From contig NC_079496.1 in NCBI RefSeq assembly GCF_030052815.1, positions 37,411,593-37,475,592 on the forward strand: a stretch of DNA of 64,000 bases, given 5' to 3'. A program made the translations under genes and the position numbers. Of the stretch, positions 24,472 through 37,422 are shown piece by piece (the first letter of the stretch is position 1; every line of letters starts with the position of its first letter). Below the pieces are notes generated by a model. It did no database searches, was not told the origin of the DNA, and saw only the letters and a list, made by a program, of their open reading frames with translations. Origin of the DNA: Hevea brasiliensis (Eukaryota > Streptophyta > Magnoliopsida > Malpighiales > Euphorbiaceae).

Positions 24472-25212
24472 TTAGGCATAGTATTTCTTGACGGTGTCAG
24501 CATTCACAGGTCTCGAAAATTCTTCACCGTCCATGTGGGCCAAGATCAAGGCTCCTCCAGAAAATGCCTTTTTAACCACATAGGGTCCCTCGTAGGTTGG
24601 TGACCATTTGCCCCGGGGATCATTTTGATTCGGCAGCACTTTCTTCAGAACTAGGTCCCCGGGTTGGAATTCGCGTGGGCGAACGCTTTTATCAAATGCT
24701 CTAGCCATCCTCATCTGGTATAACTGCCCATGACATGCTGCTGCTAAGCTTTTCTCATCTAGCAAGTTTAACTGATCCAACCTTAACTGGATCCATTCTG
24801 ACTCATCAATCCCTGATTCCTTCAGAATCCTTAGGGAAGGAATTTCAACTTCTACAGGTAATACTGCTTCCATCCCGTAAACCAGTGAGTACGAAGTTGC
24901 CCCAGTTGAGGTTCTTACAGAAGTCCGGTATGCGTGAAGAGCGTAAGGAAGCATATCATGCCAATCCCTATATGTGACTGTCATTTTTCGGATTATCCTC
25001 TTTAGATTTTTATTTGCGGCTTCCACCGCTCCATTCATCTGGGGACGATATGGGGAGGAATTGAGGTGTCGGATTTTGTATTGGTCACACAATTTCTGAA
25101 TCCTTGGACCATTCAGATTCTTAGCGTTATCAGTGACGATTTCATTAGGGAGGCCATGCCGGCAGATGATATTGTTTCTGGGGAATTTGAGAAACGTGTT
25201 CTGCGTGATATG
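24472..25212 (-). pseudogene. pol: Ogre integrase, C-terminal part (after copia-2)
   Basis: This continues the integrase frame interrupted at 34733. From 25212 leftwards it encodes the second catalytic Asp (IVTDNAKN, about 25130) and the third catalytic residue (GAVEAANKNLKR, about 25020), then YALHAYRTS and PVEVEIPSLR. The C-terminal DNA-binding part has FQPGDLVLKKVLP and GKWSPTYEGPYVVKK. It ends VNADTVKKYYA before TAA at 24472. With 34710-36224 it retains all three catalytic acidic residues; only the copia insertion splits it. No chromodomain is present, as expected for the Tat lineage. Confidence 0.92.
25208..25212. other. copia-2 target-site duplication, left copy (ATATG)
   Basis: ATATG directly precedes the copia-2 LTR and is repeated at 34729-34733. 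Removing the element and one copy restores a continuous integrase frame. Confidence 0.95.
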
Positions 25213-27307
25213 TGAAGGAACGGAAGCGTGAAAAACACAAGATTATACCATTGAATTCAAAAATTTTCACCTAGGGTCACAAGCACCATGCAAGATTTAT
25301 TTTTATCTATTTGATTTCAATGATAAACAACATATTAAAACTCTTTTAAAATGTTTTTGGATCTGTATTTGCCATTTAAGATTTTAAAATTAATCAGATT
25401 AATTTTAGAACCCTAGATTAAATCAAGAACGATTACACTAACCTCTTGATGTCTTTTGATGTCTGCGCCTTTGAGATTCGTCTTGAGGACACGGATGTTG
25501 TCCCTCTAGCTTGTCCACACCAAGAACACCTATGGCAGCCCTTGAATAGCTTCTAAAGCCTTTTCTATTAATTAGAAATTCAAGTTCTGCCTTTTAAGAG
25601 ATTAGAGATGTAAACAGGACACTAGAAACAATTTCTAGCGTTCTTAATTCAAGAGATTGATGGCTAATCTCTTTGAATTGATGAGAGATGAAGAGAAATA
25701 GCTGGAGAGGCTCAAAGTGGCGTGACATATGAGAGGAGAGGCTGCTGGTTGTGTTTTCTTTTCATAACCCCACTTAAATAGCTAGGTTAACACATTAAAC
25801 CCTAGCCACATGTCACCTTTTGATTAGCTCTAGGTTTAAGTGACCCAATCACATTGTGCCAAGTGTCAAACCTATATTTAATCTTGATTTTAATCATCTT
25901 ACATGATTAAAAATATTTGGCAAGCTTATGTGTTATGCCATGTGTCACCATCTCATGGTGCCATGTGTCACTCGCAAAATGACCAAAATGCCCTGTGTCT
26001 TAATTTTGAGTTCTTAACCCAAAATAATTATTTTCTTCTTCTAATTAATTTATATCAAATATAAATTAATTAATTAATCTCTATTAATTAATTTCTCATC
26101 AATTAAATTCATATTTAAACACTTTAAATATAAATTTAATTTATACTAAATCAAATAATCTAGATTTGGTTTCAAGTCATGCTAGGGACTTTGCAATTTT
26201 ATTGCAAACCAAATCTATTTAATTAATCAATTAAACTCTTTAATTAATTAATTAAATCATATTTAAATAGGTGATAACTTGTGTATGTGTGTGACTTACT
26301 AGGCTCATCACTAATTGGCAATGAGACATGATATCAACTCTTAATATCATCAGAACTCTTTCTTACCATAAATGATTTCTCTAAATCATTTTATGAACCT
26401 CATAGACCATGGTTAACACCTAGCATAGCATGCCATGGCCACCCAATTAGTAATAAGATTTACCTTAAATGAACCTATAATCATATGTTACCATGCACTA
26501 GAATCTCTCTTACAAAATCCCAACTCAAGCCGAGTCATGGTTTATGTCAAACTCCATTTGATATTAATTTTATTTTCTCTTTTAATTACATTTTTTTATT
26601 AAAATATTTTTCTCATCAGATAATCTTTTATGAATATATCTATCTGTCCTGGCCATGAACTTGAAACATCAAGAACAATTAAATGAACATAGGATTTTAT
26701 CTCTATTTACTTAGAGGAACAGATTCCATCTTGATCAACACCTACCTCCATATATAACTAGTAGGAGCCAACACATGCCCATATACCCATACATAGTACA
26801 AGTATGAAAGCCGTATCAAACTCAAACTACCTATATACAAGATAAGCGTGCTATCTCAGTGTCTAAAGATTATATGCATCGATATGATTTATGACAAAAC
26901 ATTGACAAGAGTAAACTCCATGTGCTTGTCATAAGTGTCACCGGTTCGACCTACTTATCATTTATAAGTGCCTATCATATTTGTTATATGGCATGAGACT
27001 CACCATTCCATCTTATTTATATCTCATATAAATAACTTGGGAACAAATATGAATACAATCTTTACGATAAGTCATGTCCTTATTATGAAGTATCCTCGAT
27101 TGTGAACCTATTTATGATACTTCGTGCTAGAAATATTGTCACTCATATTCTTAACAACTTAAGAATAATATTTCTAACAAAATATCAATGGACCTTTTCT
27201 ATTACACATAAATATATTATGTAAACGGAAAAGTGGAAATGCCTTTATTAATAAAAATATGTACAAGATACATACTAAATGATATGCTCTAGGGCATATT
27301 ACTAACA
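25213..27307 (-). mobile_element. copia-2 3' LTR
   Basis: The + strand reads TGAAGGAACGGAAG at the left end and TATTACTAACA at the right end, the inverse of TGTTAGTA..CCTTCA. It is very similar to the 5' LTR at 32631; small differences include a shortened stretch near 25450 (the CTGCAGCGTG segment is missing). Confidence 0.94.
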
Positions 27308-27320
27308 ATCTCCCACTAGC
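27308..27320 (-). other. copia-2 polypurine tract
   Basis: The minus strand reads AGTGGGAGAT directly before the 3' LTR, identical to the tract at 3753-3762 in copia-1. Confidence 0.8.
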
Positions 27321-28740
27321 ACTAGAGCCATTCATTACAATATCTTAGACCCATCTTCTCAAGATGTCAGTCTAACTGAGATTATGACAAAGGCTTAGTG
27401 AATGGATCAGCTGGTTTTTTAGCTGATGTTATATTTTCTGCATGGCTATATCGCCTTGCTCAACTATATCCCTGATAATATGGTAGTGCCTTTCTATGTG
27501 TTTGGATTTTGGGTGAGACCTTAGTTCCTTAGCCTGTATGACTGCTCCATTGTTGTCACAGTGTAATGGAACTGTTGACTCAATGGAAGGAACTACTATA
27601 AGTTCTGTCACGAACTTCTTTATCCAAACAGCTTCCTTTGCAAAGATCTCGATGCAAAGAATATACTCGACCTCAGAGTGGAATCTGCAATGTGCTCGCT
27701 TGGAACTCTTCCAACCGATCGCACCTCCATTACAAATGAACACATATCCAGAGGTAGACTTTCTATCATCGATATCCGATTGGAAATCGTAATCAAGATA
27801 ACCATCCAATTGCAAGTCTCCACCTCCATAAATCAAGAATAAATCCTTAGTTCTTCTTAAGTACTTAAGAATATTCTTGATGACTATCCAGTGTTCCAAA
27901 CTCGGATTGGATTGATACCGCTAGTCAAACTAACAAAGATATGCGTTATCCGCCTAGTACACAACATTGCATACATTAAACTTCCAATAGCCAAGCATAT
28001 GGAATCTGGCCATCTTATCTCTTTCTTGGTGTCTTTGGAGACATCTCTTTAGAAAGATGGATACCATGTCTCACGGTAACAATCCTCTCTTGGAATCAAG
28101 CATGTTAAACCTCTTTAACACCTTTTCCAAGTATAGACTTTGGGATAAACCAATTATTCTTTCGCTCTATCTCTATAGATGCGAATCCCAAGAATATAGG
28201 TTGCCTCCCTAAGTCTTTCATGGAGAATGTATTTGACAACCATACCTTTATAGTCGTCAACATACCGTATCATTACCCATCAACAGTATGTCATCCACAT
28301 ATAAGACAAGGAAAGTGATAGCACTGTCACTAACCTTCTTATATACACATGGCTCATCCTCATTTTTGATAAAACCAAAGGATTTAATGGCTTCATCAAA
28401 ACGGATGTTCCAACTCCTCGAAGCTTGTTTCAACCCATAAATGGATCGCTTTAGCTTGCATACCTTGGAACCATCTTGGGATTCAAATCCCTTAGGTTGT
28501 TCCATGAAAATGTTTTCTTCAATGTATCCATTGAGAAAAGTTGTTTTGACATCCATCTGCCAAATCTCATAATCATAGTATGCAGCTATTGCTAATAAAA
28601 TCCTAATTGATTTAAGCATGGCAACAGGCGAGAAAGTCTCCTCATAGTCTATTCCTTGCCTTTGGCGAAACCCTTTCGCTACAAGCCTTGCCTTATAGGT
28701 CTCTACCTTTCCATTAGAACCAATTTTCTTCTTGAAAACC
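27321..28740 (-). pseudogene. pol: copia-2 RT and RNase H, broken
   Basis: On the minus strand an RT block at 28619-28257 has QMDVKTTFLNGYIEE (motif A) and YVDDILLMGN, then a frame break near 28257. Between 28257 and 27900 the palm-to-connection region continues in shifted frames. RNase H is open at 27899-27429: DDRKSTSGYVF, SEVEYILCIEIF, CDNNGAV and LRSHPKSKHIE, better preserved at its end than in copia-1. Stops follow up to the PPT. Confidence 0.88.
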
Positions 28741-30112
28741 TATTTGTTCCCTATAGGTACAATACCTTCAGGTGGGTCAACAAGATCCCAAACTTGATTC
28801 TTATACATGGAATCAATCTCGGATTTCATAGCATCAATCCATTTTGAAGAGTCTATATCTGATATAGCTTCTTCATAGGTAAGTGGATCATCTCCATGAT
28901 CTACTTCTTCATGAGTAGACAACTCTTGTTCTTCTTCATGAAGAAAACCATATCTCACTGGTGGGTGAGATACCCTGGTTGTTCTACGAGGAACAGATGT
29001 AGATGTTTCATCAATAGGTATAGGTTGACTAGATGGATCTATATCCATCTGATCTGTTGGTTGGTCAGAATTCTCCAATTCTAACTCTATTTGCCTTCCT
29101 TTGCCTCCTTCTTGAACAAACTGTTGTTCAAGAAATGTGGCATCTCTACTTATCACAACCTTTTGTGAAGTAGGCAAATAAAAATAATATCCAAAACTAT
29201 CTTTTGGATATCCAACAAATCGACCTTTTACGATCTTGTCTCCAATTTATCGTTGTTCACTTTTTGATATAAGTCGACAACCCCAAATCTTAACATGCTT
29301 AAGACTTGGTTTTCTTCCATGCCATATCTCATAAGGTGTGGAAGAAACTAATTTTGATGGAATCCTATTCAGAATATATAAAGCTGATTCTAATGCAAAT
29401 CCCCAAAAGGAGATTGGCATATCAGTATAGCTCATCATACTACGTACCATATCCAATAGGGTACGATTTCTCCTTTCAGATACACCATTTAGCCGTATGC
29501 GTTCTGGAGGAGTCGATGAGAAACAATGCCATGCTCTCTCAAGTATTCATCAAATTCAAGACTCAAATATTCACCTCCACGATCCGATCGAAGAGCTTTA
29601 ATATTTTTTCTGTTTGATTTACTACTTGATTTAAATTCCTTAAACTTTTCAAAGGATTCATGTTTGTATTTCATCAAATACAAATACCCAAACCTTGATT
29701 TATCATCGTAAAGGTAATAAAATAATGAAAGCCCTCTAGCCATTTCTTTAAATGGACCACATACATCACTATGTATTAGCTCCAAAATATTTTCACTCTT
29801 AGCCCTTGTCCAACAAAGGGTGATCTAGTCATTTTGCCTCAAGGCAAGATTCACAAGTTGGAGTAGGCTCAGAGCCCAATGAGGATAGAATCCCCATTTT
29901 CTCCAATTTTGCAATCCTATCTTCGCAACATGACATAACCTTAAGTGCCAAATATATTTTGAACTTGAGTTGGTTTTCACCATGGCATTGTATTCTTTTA
30001 GATTGCTATACTCGCCGCTGGAAACACTTTCTTCGGCAATGGAAACACTTTCTGTTGGTAATGGAAACACTTTCCTGCTAAGTGGAAACACTTTCCTTTG
30101 CTTTCATCGCCT
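28741..30112 (-). pseudogene. pol: copia-2 integrase and linker, broken; no protease
   Basis: Pieces on the minus strand are the pre-integrase segment IWHLRLCHV (about 29940), a core with HSDVCGPFKEM (about 29770) and LRSDRGGEYLS (about 29580), the core end MDMVRSMMSYTD and LYILNRIPSK (29456-29247), and a linker with the start of RT (29177-28740, 145 codons, ending VPIGNK). Frameshifts separate them. As in copia-1, the pre-integrase segment follows the gag basic tail and 23-bp repeats directly, with no aspartic protease between. Confidence 0.88.
30015..30112 (-). repeat. 22-24-bp repeats in copia-2 gag tail
   Basis: Four units around GGAAAGTGTTTCCA, orthologous to 956-1046 in copia-1 but with different unit lengths. 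Confidence 0.85.
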
Positions 30113-30854
30113 TTAGTCTTCCTTTTCTGCTTAGCTATTTTCTTGGAAGGACCAGAATCGAGGTTTCTTTTTCTTATTGCCCTTCTTCTTGTTGGACTTT
30201 CCAGGTAAGAAGATGCAACCAAAGCTACCTCTTTTCCTTTATTGCCCGGCATATTCTTTTGGGCAATAACCAGCATGTTGAGTAATTCACTAAGGTGCAT
30301 TCTGTTTAGTCATATGGAAATTTGTCACAAAATTCCCAATAGACTCGTGAAGGATCAAGGATCAAATCCGCTATAGTTGGAAATCCATGTTGAAGTCAAG
30401 ATGTTCCAACTGCTCAACCAGCCGAATCATCTTGTGGACATGATCCACAACATTCTGTCCCTCAGACATCCTCATACTGAATAGCTGTCTAGATATCTCA
30501 TACCTAGCATACCCGCTGTGCTCACCATAAAACTCTTGTAGGTGACGGAGGATCTCACTCGCACTCTGCATGTTCTCATGTTGCTTCTGTAACTCATTAC
30601 TCATAGAAGCAAGCATGTAACACTTAGCTCTTATATCATGCTCCTTCCACTTGTCCAAAGTTTCATGTTCCTCTTGTGTGGCCTCCGGAGGTAAGGGACC
30701 AGAACATTTGAATCTAGAACATATCCTATATGTTCAAGGTTCAGACAAGTTTCAAATTTCTTAGCCAATCGCATGATTATGTCTGTCAACCTATTGTGAT
30801 CATGTATGCTCGCATGGATATTTGATGGTTATGGTTGTTTTGTTCTCATTATTA
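30113..30854 (-). pseudogene. gag: copia-2 gag, frameshifted
   Basis: The Gag start corresponds to the ATG near 30852 (ATGAGAACAAAACAACC). The first 190 bases carry indels relative to copia-1. The middle is open at 30658-30371 (DKWKEHDIRAKCYMLASM through FYGEHSGYARYEIS to EQLEHLDFNMDF). A break follows near 30370; the C-terminal basic tail (GNKGKEVALVAS, SGPSKKIAKQKRK) lies in another frame at 30300-29998. Not functional. Confidence 0.87.
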
Positions 30855-32610
30855 TCGTAAAATTAATCGCAGAAAATAACCTGATTTATTAGTAAATGTA
30901 TCATGTAATTAACCAAAATGATTATGGTCTTTTATTCTTATTGGTCCTGCCACTAACTTAGCGAATCCTACACTTCCTAAGTAGAAAACGTAAATCATAT
31001 TTGGATGGATTTATAGTTTTTGATTGAATTATTATAATTCTATTTATCATACTAATGTACATCCTTTATTGGAATTACAATAAACTATAAGTGAGCAACT
31101 CCTTGCCCATCACATCTCATGTGAGGTTCAATCCTTTACTAGCCCCTAATGCTCAAAATCTCGTGTACATCCAATATTGACTTCTCTTGCATTAGTTAAG
31201 TTGATCCCATTGAGCCAAGAATTATGCAAATAATTTTAATGTCCTCAGGTACATCCAATATTGGCCACCAAACCATTTACATATTTACAACATCTCATGC
31301 TTAACAATTATTCTTAAGAAAATCTCTTAAATTAATTGCATCTCATGCAACTATTTAAAATTTCTTAAAATACTTGCCCCAATGGAGGGCTTATGTTATA
31401 ATTACTTTAATTATAGCATTTCCAACTTAATCATTTGTTTGGAAGATTTTATAGCCATCCTAATTACTATTAAGGTCTCACTTTGCACATTATCCATTTA
31501 GCATGCATATATCATATAATTGCATACATTCCCATACATCTCATGCATTCAGGGATACGCAGACAATATGGTATGATCATGGACTTTCTAAGGGATTCAA
31601 TTTTGAGCCACCAAGAATTGAATCAGGCATTCCTAGGTGCATTTCATTCATTCATTTTACAAGAGTTGCTGAAGGAGTACATAATCAACACTTGATATTG
31701 AATTCCTCCCACCGTCCCACCAATGCTCTTGACCTCCTTGAACTTCTTGCAATCCAATATTACATAGTAATCCTTGGCATACCAAGGCGAATTTACAAGA
31801 ACTTAAATAAATGAAATTACAACCCAAAAATATTACAAACTTAATAATACATGCCCAAAATAAATTAAAATAAATTAATTAATTTACAATCCCAAAGAAA
31901 CATAAAAGAAATAAATCCAATCACATTGGTCTTTTATAGTCCATGATCATCCATCATGCATATCACTATTTAACAATTAAATAAAACATACATTCTTAAA
32001 TTAAATTGAATATCTCATATTCAACTTAAAATTCCAGATTTGAATATGATTCAAATAAATTTAAAAATTTAGATTTGAATCTCATTCAAACAAATTTAAA
32101 AATTCAGATTTGAATCACATTCAAACAACTTCAAAAATTCAGATTTGAATCACATTCAAACATTTTTTAAAAAATCAGATTTGAATCACATTCAAATATT
32201 TTTAAAAAATCAGATCTGAATTTTATTGAATCAATTTTAAAAAATCAGATTTAAATATGATTCAAACAACTTTAAAAATTCAGATTTGAATCACATTCAA
32301 ACAACTTTTAAAATTCAGATTTGAATCACATTCAAATAATTTTTAAAATTCTGATTTGAATCATAATTTAATTGTGTGATTAAAACAACTAATTAAACAC
32401 TTTAATTAGTCAAAGAATAGGCCTTAGATCATACAACAATTGCAGAATTAAAAGCCAAACCTTGAACCACCCATGGAACCATTGTTGCCGCCACCAATGG
32501 TGGCTTCACCATGTGTGCCGCCACACCTCATGATCCAACCAGCAATGAATCTCTTGATCTCATGATCAAACACACAATTAAATTATATAATCAACAATCT
32601 AAATGGCAAA
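30855..32610 (-). other. copia-2 5' leader, non-coding
   Basis: About 1.75 kb between gag and the PBS, with no believable reading frame and high AT content. The part nearest gag (30855-31040) matches bases 1-190 of the window. The distal part carries the palindromic array at 32036-32380. Confidence 0.8.
32036..32380. repeat. Ten 35-bp units, each with a TTTGAATnnnATTCAAA palindrome
   Basis: The unit is roughly 'CAGATTTGAATCACATTCAA' followed by 'ACAACTTCAAAAATT'. About ten diverged copies lie in tandem in the copia-2 leader. Most retain two 7-base arms around a 3-base spacer. Confidence 0.88.
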
Positions 32611-32628
32611 TATAGTGGCTCGATACCA
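32611..32628 (-). other. copia-2 primer-binding site
   Basis: The minus strand reads TGGTATCGAGCCAC starting two bases after the LTR end. It resembles the initiator-Met tRNA PBS with the run ATCAGAGC altered to ATCGAGCC. Confidence 0.75.
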
Positions 32629-32630
32629 TT

Positions 32631-34728
32631 TGAAGGAACTGATGCGTGAATAACACAAGATTATACCATTGAATTCAAAAATTTTCACCTAGGGTCACAA
32701 GCACCATGCAAGATTTATTTTTATCTATTTGATTTCAATGATAAACAACATATTAAAACTCTTTTAAAATGTTTTTGGATCTGTATTTGCCATTTAAGAT
32801 TTTAAAATTAATCAGATTAATTTTAGAACCCTAGATTAAATCAAGAACGATTACACTAACCTCTTGATGTGCTGCAGCGTGTCTGCGCCTTTGAGATTCG
32901 TCTTCAGGACACCAGATGTTGTCCCTCTAGCTTGTCCACACCAAGAACACCTATGGCAGCCCTTGAACAGCTTCTAAAGCCTTTTCTATTAATTAGAAAT
33001 TCAAGTTCTGCCTTTTAAGAGATTAGAGATGTAAACAGGACACTAGAAACAATTTCTAGCGTTCTTAATTCAAGAGATTGATGGCTAATCTCTTTGAATT
33101 GATGAGAGATGAAGAGAAATAGCTGGAGAGGCTCAAAGTGGCGTGACATATGAGAGGAGAGGCTGCTGGTTGTGTTTTCTTTTCATAACCCCACTTAAAT
33201 AGCTAGGTTAACACATTAAACCCTAGCCACATGTCACCTTTTGATTAGCTCTAGGTTTAAGTGACCCAATCACATTGTGCCAAGTGTCAAACCTATATTT
33301 AATCTTGATTTTAATCATCTTACATGATTAAAAATATTTGGCAAGCTTATGTGTTATGCCATGTGTCACCATCTCATGGTGCCACGTGTCACACGCAAAA
33401 TGACCAAAATGCCTCGTGTCTTAATTTTGAGTTCTTAACCCAAAATAATTATTTTCTTCTTCTAATTAATTTATATCAAATATAAATTAATTAATTAATC
33501 TCTATTAATTAATTTCTCATCAATTAAATTCATATTTAAACACTTTAAATATAAATTTAATTTATACTACACATCCAATAATCTAGATTTGGTTTCAAGT
33601 CATGCTAGGACTTTGCAATTTTATTGCAAACCAAATCTATTTAATTAATTAATTAAACTCTTTAATTAATTAATTAAATCATATTTAAATAGGTGATAAC
33701 TTGTGTATGTGTGTGACTTACTAGGCTCATCACTAATTGGCAATGAGACATGATATCAACTCTTAATATCATCGAACTCTTTCTTACCATAAATGATTTC
33801 TCTAAATCATTTTATGAACCTCATAGACCATGGTTAACACCTAGCATAGCATGCCATGGCCACCCAATTAGTAATAAGATTTACCTTAAATGAACCTATA
33901 ATCATATGTTACCATGCACTAGAATCTCTCTGTTACAAAATCCCAACTCAAGCTGGAGTCATGGTTTATGTCAAACTCCATTTGCTATGAATATTATGTT
34001 CTCTTTTAATTCCAGTTCTTGATTAAAAGATTTTTCTCATCAGAAACTCTTTTCTGAATAAATCTATCTTTCATGTACAGGAACTTGAAACATCAAGAAC
34101 AATTAAATGAACATAGGATTTTATCTATATTTACTTAGAGGAACAGATTCCATCTTGATCAACACCTACCTCCATATATAACTAGTAGGAGCCAACACAT
34201 GCCCATATACCCATACATAGTACAAGTATGAAAGCGATCAAACTCAAACTACCTATATACAAGATAATCGTGCTATCTCAGTCTAAAGATTATATGCACT
34301 GATATGATTTATGACAAAACATTGACAAGAGTAAACTCCATGTGCTTGTCATAAGTGTCACTGGTTCGGCCTACTTATCATTTATAAGTGCCTATCATAT
34401 TTGTTATATGGCATGAGACTCACCATTCCATCTTATTTATATCTCATATAAATAACTTGGGAACAAATATGAATACAATCTTTCTGGATAAGTCATGTCC
34501 TTATTATGAAGTATCCTCGATTGTGAACCTATTTATGATACTTCGTGCTAGAAATATTGTCACTCATATTCTTAACAACTTAAGAATAATATTTCTAACA
34601 AAATATCAATGGACCTTTTCTATTACACATAAATATATTATGTAAACGGAAAAGTGGAAATGCCTTTATTAATAAAAATATGTACAAGATACATACTAAA
34701 TGATATGCTCTAGGGCATATTACTAACA
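32631..34728 (-). mobile_element. copia-2 5' LTR (2,098 bp)
   Basis: Same ends as the 3' LTR: TGAAGGAACTGATG at the left and ATTACTAACA at the right on the + strand. It is followed by the right ATATG duplication at 34729-34733. Confidence 0.94.
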
Positions 34729-36248
34729 ATATGGGCGTATGACGTGGCTTCGACCCACTTAGAAAAATAGTCGATAGCTACTAGGATAAATCTGTGCCCA
34801 TTGGATGCCTTAGGGTTGATGGGACCGATCACATCGATGCCCCACATTGCAAAAGGCCATGGTGAGACGAGGTTGAACAATTTATGAGGCGGCACATTTA
34901 TCGGATCTGCATAGATTTGACACTTATGGCATTTTCGGAAATACTCGATGCAATCTTTTTCCATTGTGATCCAAAAATACCCCCGTCGCATGATTTGCTT
35001 AGCCATCATGTGCCCATTGGCATGGGTTGCACAATTTCCCTCATGAGTCTCAAAAAGGATTTTCTTCGCCTCTTTTGCATCCACACATCTCAACAGTTCA
35101 CCGTTGGACCCTCTCTTGTATAGTGTTTCACCACTAGGGAAGTATCCTAATGCTAATCTCCGAAGCATCCTCTTTTCGTTTCGGTTTGCCTCTAAGGGGA
35201 ATTCTCTGGTTCTGCAGTAGACCAGGATGTCATGATACCAAGGTTTACCGTCGGGTTCTTCCTCAATCATGAAGCAATAAGCTGGCTCATTCCTTGCCTT
35301 AATCTTCAATATCTGAGCCATCTGCCCTTCTTCGATTTGAGCCATAACGGCTAGAGTAGCTAAAGCATCAGCAAATTGATTCTTGTCTCTACTAAGGTGA
35401 GTGAAAGAGATCTCTTCGAATTTCTTAATCAGCTCCAGTAAGTACTTCTGATATGGGATTAGCTTGGGATCCTTGGTTTGCCATTCTCCCTTGACTTGGT
35501 ATATAATCAGGGCTGAGTCTCCATATACTTCCAACTTCCTGATTTTCATTTTGATTGCAGCCTGTAGACCCCTCACATAAGCTTCATATTCTGCGACGTT
35601 GTTGGTGCAGTCAAATCTCAACTTAATGGCTATCGGGAAGTGCTTTCCGTCTGGGGAAAACAATACAGCTCCAATTCCATTACCGGACAAATTGACAGCT
35701 CCGTCGAAATACATTTCCCATACATCGGCTGGTCCCTCTTCCTCGAAGTCTACTTCATTAATATGCTCATCAGGGAACTCAAAATCCAGAGCTTCATAAT
35801 CCTGGATAGGATTTTCTGCTAGGAGGTCAGCGATCACGCTACCTTTTACTGCCTTCCGGGTCATATAGACTATGTCATATTGGGAGAGTATGACCTGCCA
35901 CTTGGCTATCCTACCTGGCACGAATGGGCTTTCAAATACATATTTGATAGGATCCATCCTGGAGATGAGCCATGTCTTGTGATTCAGCATGTAGTGCTTG
36001 AGGCGATTCGCTGTCCAGGCTAATGCGCAGCAAGTCTTTTCTAAGAAAGAGTATCTTGACTCACAATCATTGAACTTCTTGCTCAAGTAATAAATAGCCC
36101 TCTCCTTTCGGCCGGTATCATCATGTTGTCCCAAAACGCACCCCATCGAGTTCTGTTGGACCGCCATATACAGGATAAGAGGCCTTCCTGCCACGGGTGG
36201 AACCAATACTGGTGGGCTGGTCAAGTATTGCTTAATTTTCTCAAAAGC
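34729..36248 (-). pseudogene. pol: Ogre RNase H, second RNase H and integrase N-terminal part
   Basis: On the minus strand an open frame of about 500 codons begins after an in-frame TAG at 36249-36251. It encodes the gypsy RNase H/tether (LILYMAVQQNSMGCVLGQ, FLEKTCCALAW), then a second RNase H with a complete acidic set: MYFDGAVN (35720), VAEYEAYVRG, VYGDSALI and NQFADALATLA (35370). The integrase zinc-binding segment follows with HEGNCATHANGH and CHKCQIYAD (34930-35050), then the first catalytic Asp (WGIDVIGP, about 34830). Two RNase H domains are a known Tat-lineage hallmark. The frame is cut at 34733 by copia-2 and resumes at 25212. Confidence 0.92.
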
Positions 36249-37422
36249 CTACTGGCAAACTGAATCCCATTGGGTGGAATTATTCTTTCGGAGTATTCTG
36301 AAAATAGGCTTAGCTTTGGCAGTGAGATTAGAAATAAATCTCGAAATGTAGTTCAACTTTCCCAGGAAACTGCGCACCTCCCTTTCTGTTTTTGGGGATG
36401 GCATTTCTTGAATAGCTCGAACCTTGTCTGGATCAACCTCTATTCCCCTCTCGCTTACTATGAATCCCAACAACTTTCCCGATCTAGCTCCGAATATGCA
36501 TTTGGCAGGGTTCAGTTTGAACTGGTATCTTCTGAGTCTCTCGAATACCCTCCTCATCACCTGTACGTGGCTTTCTTTTCCTCTGGATTTAATGATCATA
36601 TCATCCACATAAACTTCCACGTCTTTATGCATCATATCATGGAATAATGTGACCATTGCGCGCTGGTAGGTAGCACCAGCATTCTTCAACCCGAAAGGCA
36701 TGACCCGATAGCAAAACACTCCCCATTGAGTGATGAAAGCAGTCTTATCCTTGTCTTCCTCGTCCATCGGGATCTGATTGTACCCTGATGCCCCATTAAT
36801 ACACGAACACTTGCCTAATCCCGCAGCATTGTCAACTAACACATCAATGTGGGGGAGAGGAAAATCGTCTTTCAAGCTTGCTTTATTAAGATCCCTGTAG
36901 TCAACGCACACCCTAACTCTCCCGTCCTTCTTCATTACCGGGACGACGTTAGCTACCCATTGAAGGTATTTGACCACTTCCAGGAACCCAGCGTCATACT
37001 GTTTCTTGACTTCATCCCGAACTTTGAGCAGTGTGTCGGGATTCATTCTCCTTAACTTCTGCTTTACCGGGACTGTCCCCGGAATTAGGGGAATTTTGTG
37101 TGTCACTATCTGAGGGTCCAAACCCACCATATCATCATAGCTCCTGGAAAATACGTCGAGGAATTCTTTGAGCAGACTGATCATATCTCCCAATTCTTCA
37201 CTCTCCACTACCTTAAGTTCCCTTTTTACTTCTTCTGTGCCTAAATTTATGGTGTGCGTTTCGTCTCCACAAGGCACTAGGGAGGGTTCATCCTTTTCAT
37301 TGCTTTCTTCTGTAAGGTCTTCCTCAGAATCACTTGAAGTAATGGCAGTTATGGGGATTTCAAAATTAACCAGAGGAATTTCTGAGTCTATTGGATTATT
37401 AGGTGTTAATTGATGAATGGTC
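36249..37422 (-). pseudogene. pol: Ogre reverse transcriptase
   Basis: This is the second exon of the gag-pol unit if the intron at 37423-37597 is spliced. After a variable acidic N-terminus, RT runs from HKIPLIPGTVPVKQKLRR through VCVDYRDLNKASLKDDFPLPH to motif A, and then VFCYRVMPFGLKNAGATYQRAM and the catalytic YVDDMIIKS (36597-36611). Motif A reads CINGASGYNQ (36795-36797): the metal-binding Asp expected in this family is Asn, a single G-to-A change. The frame ends with TAG at 36249-36251, in phase with the RNase H that follows. RT as read here should be inactive. Confidence 0.92.

Larger units (their letters stand above)
25213..34728 (-). mobile_element. copia-2: complete copia element nested in Ogre integrase
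   Basis: It is 9,516 bp, minus strand, with LTRs of 2,095 and 2,098 bp, a 5-bp ATATG duplication, a PBS, a 1.6-kb leader, gag, integrase, RT, RNase H and a PPT. It belongs to the same family as copia-1 and shares the missing protease and the gag repeat array. All genes are broken by stops or frameshifts, so mobilisation would have needed help from another element unless the damage came later. Confidence 0.95.
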
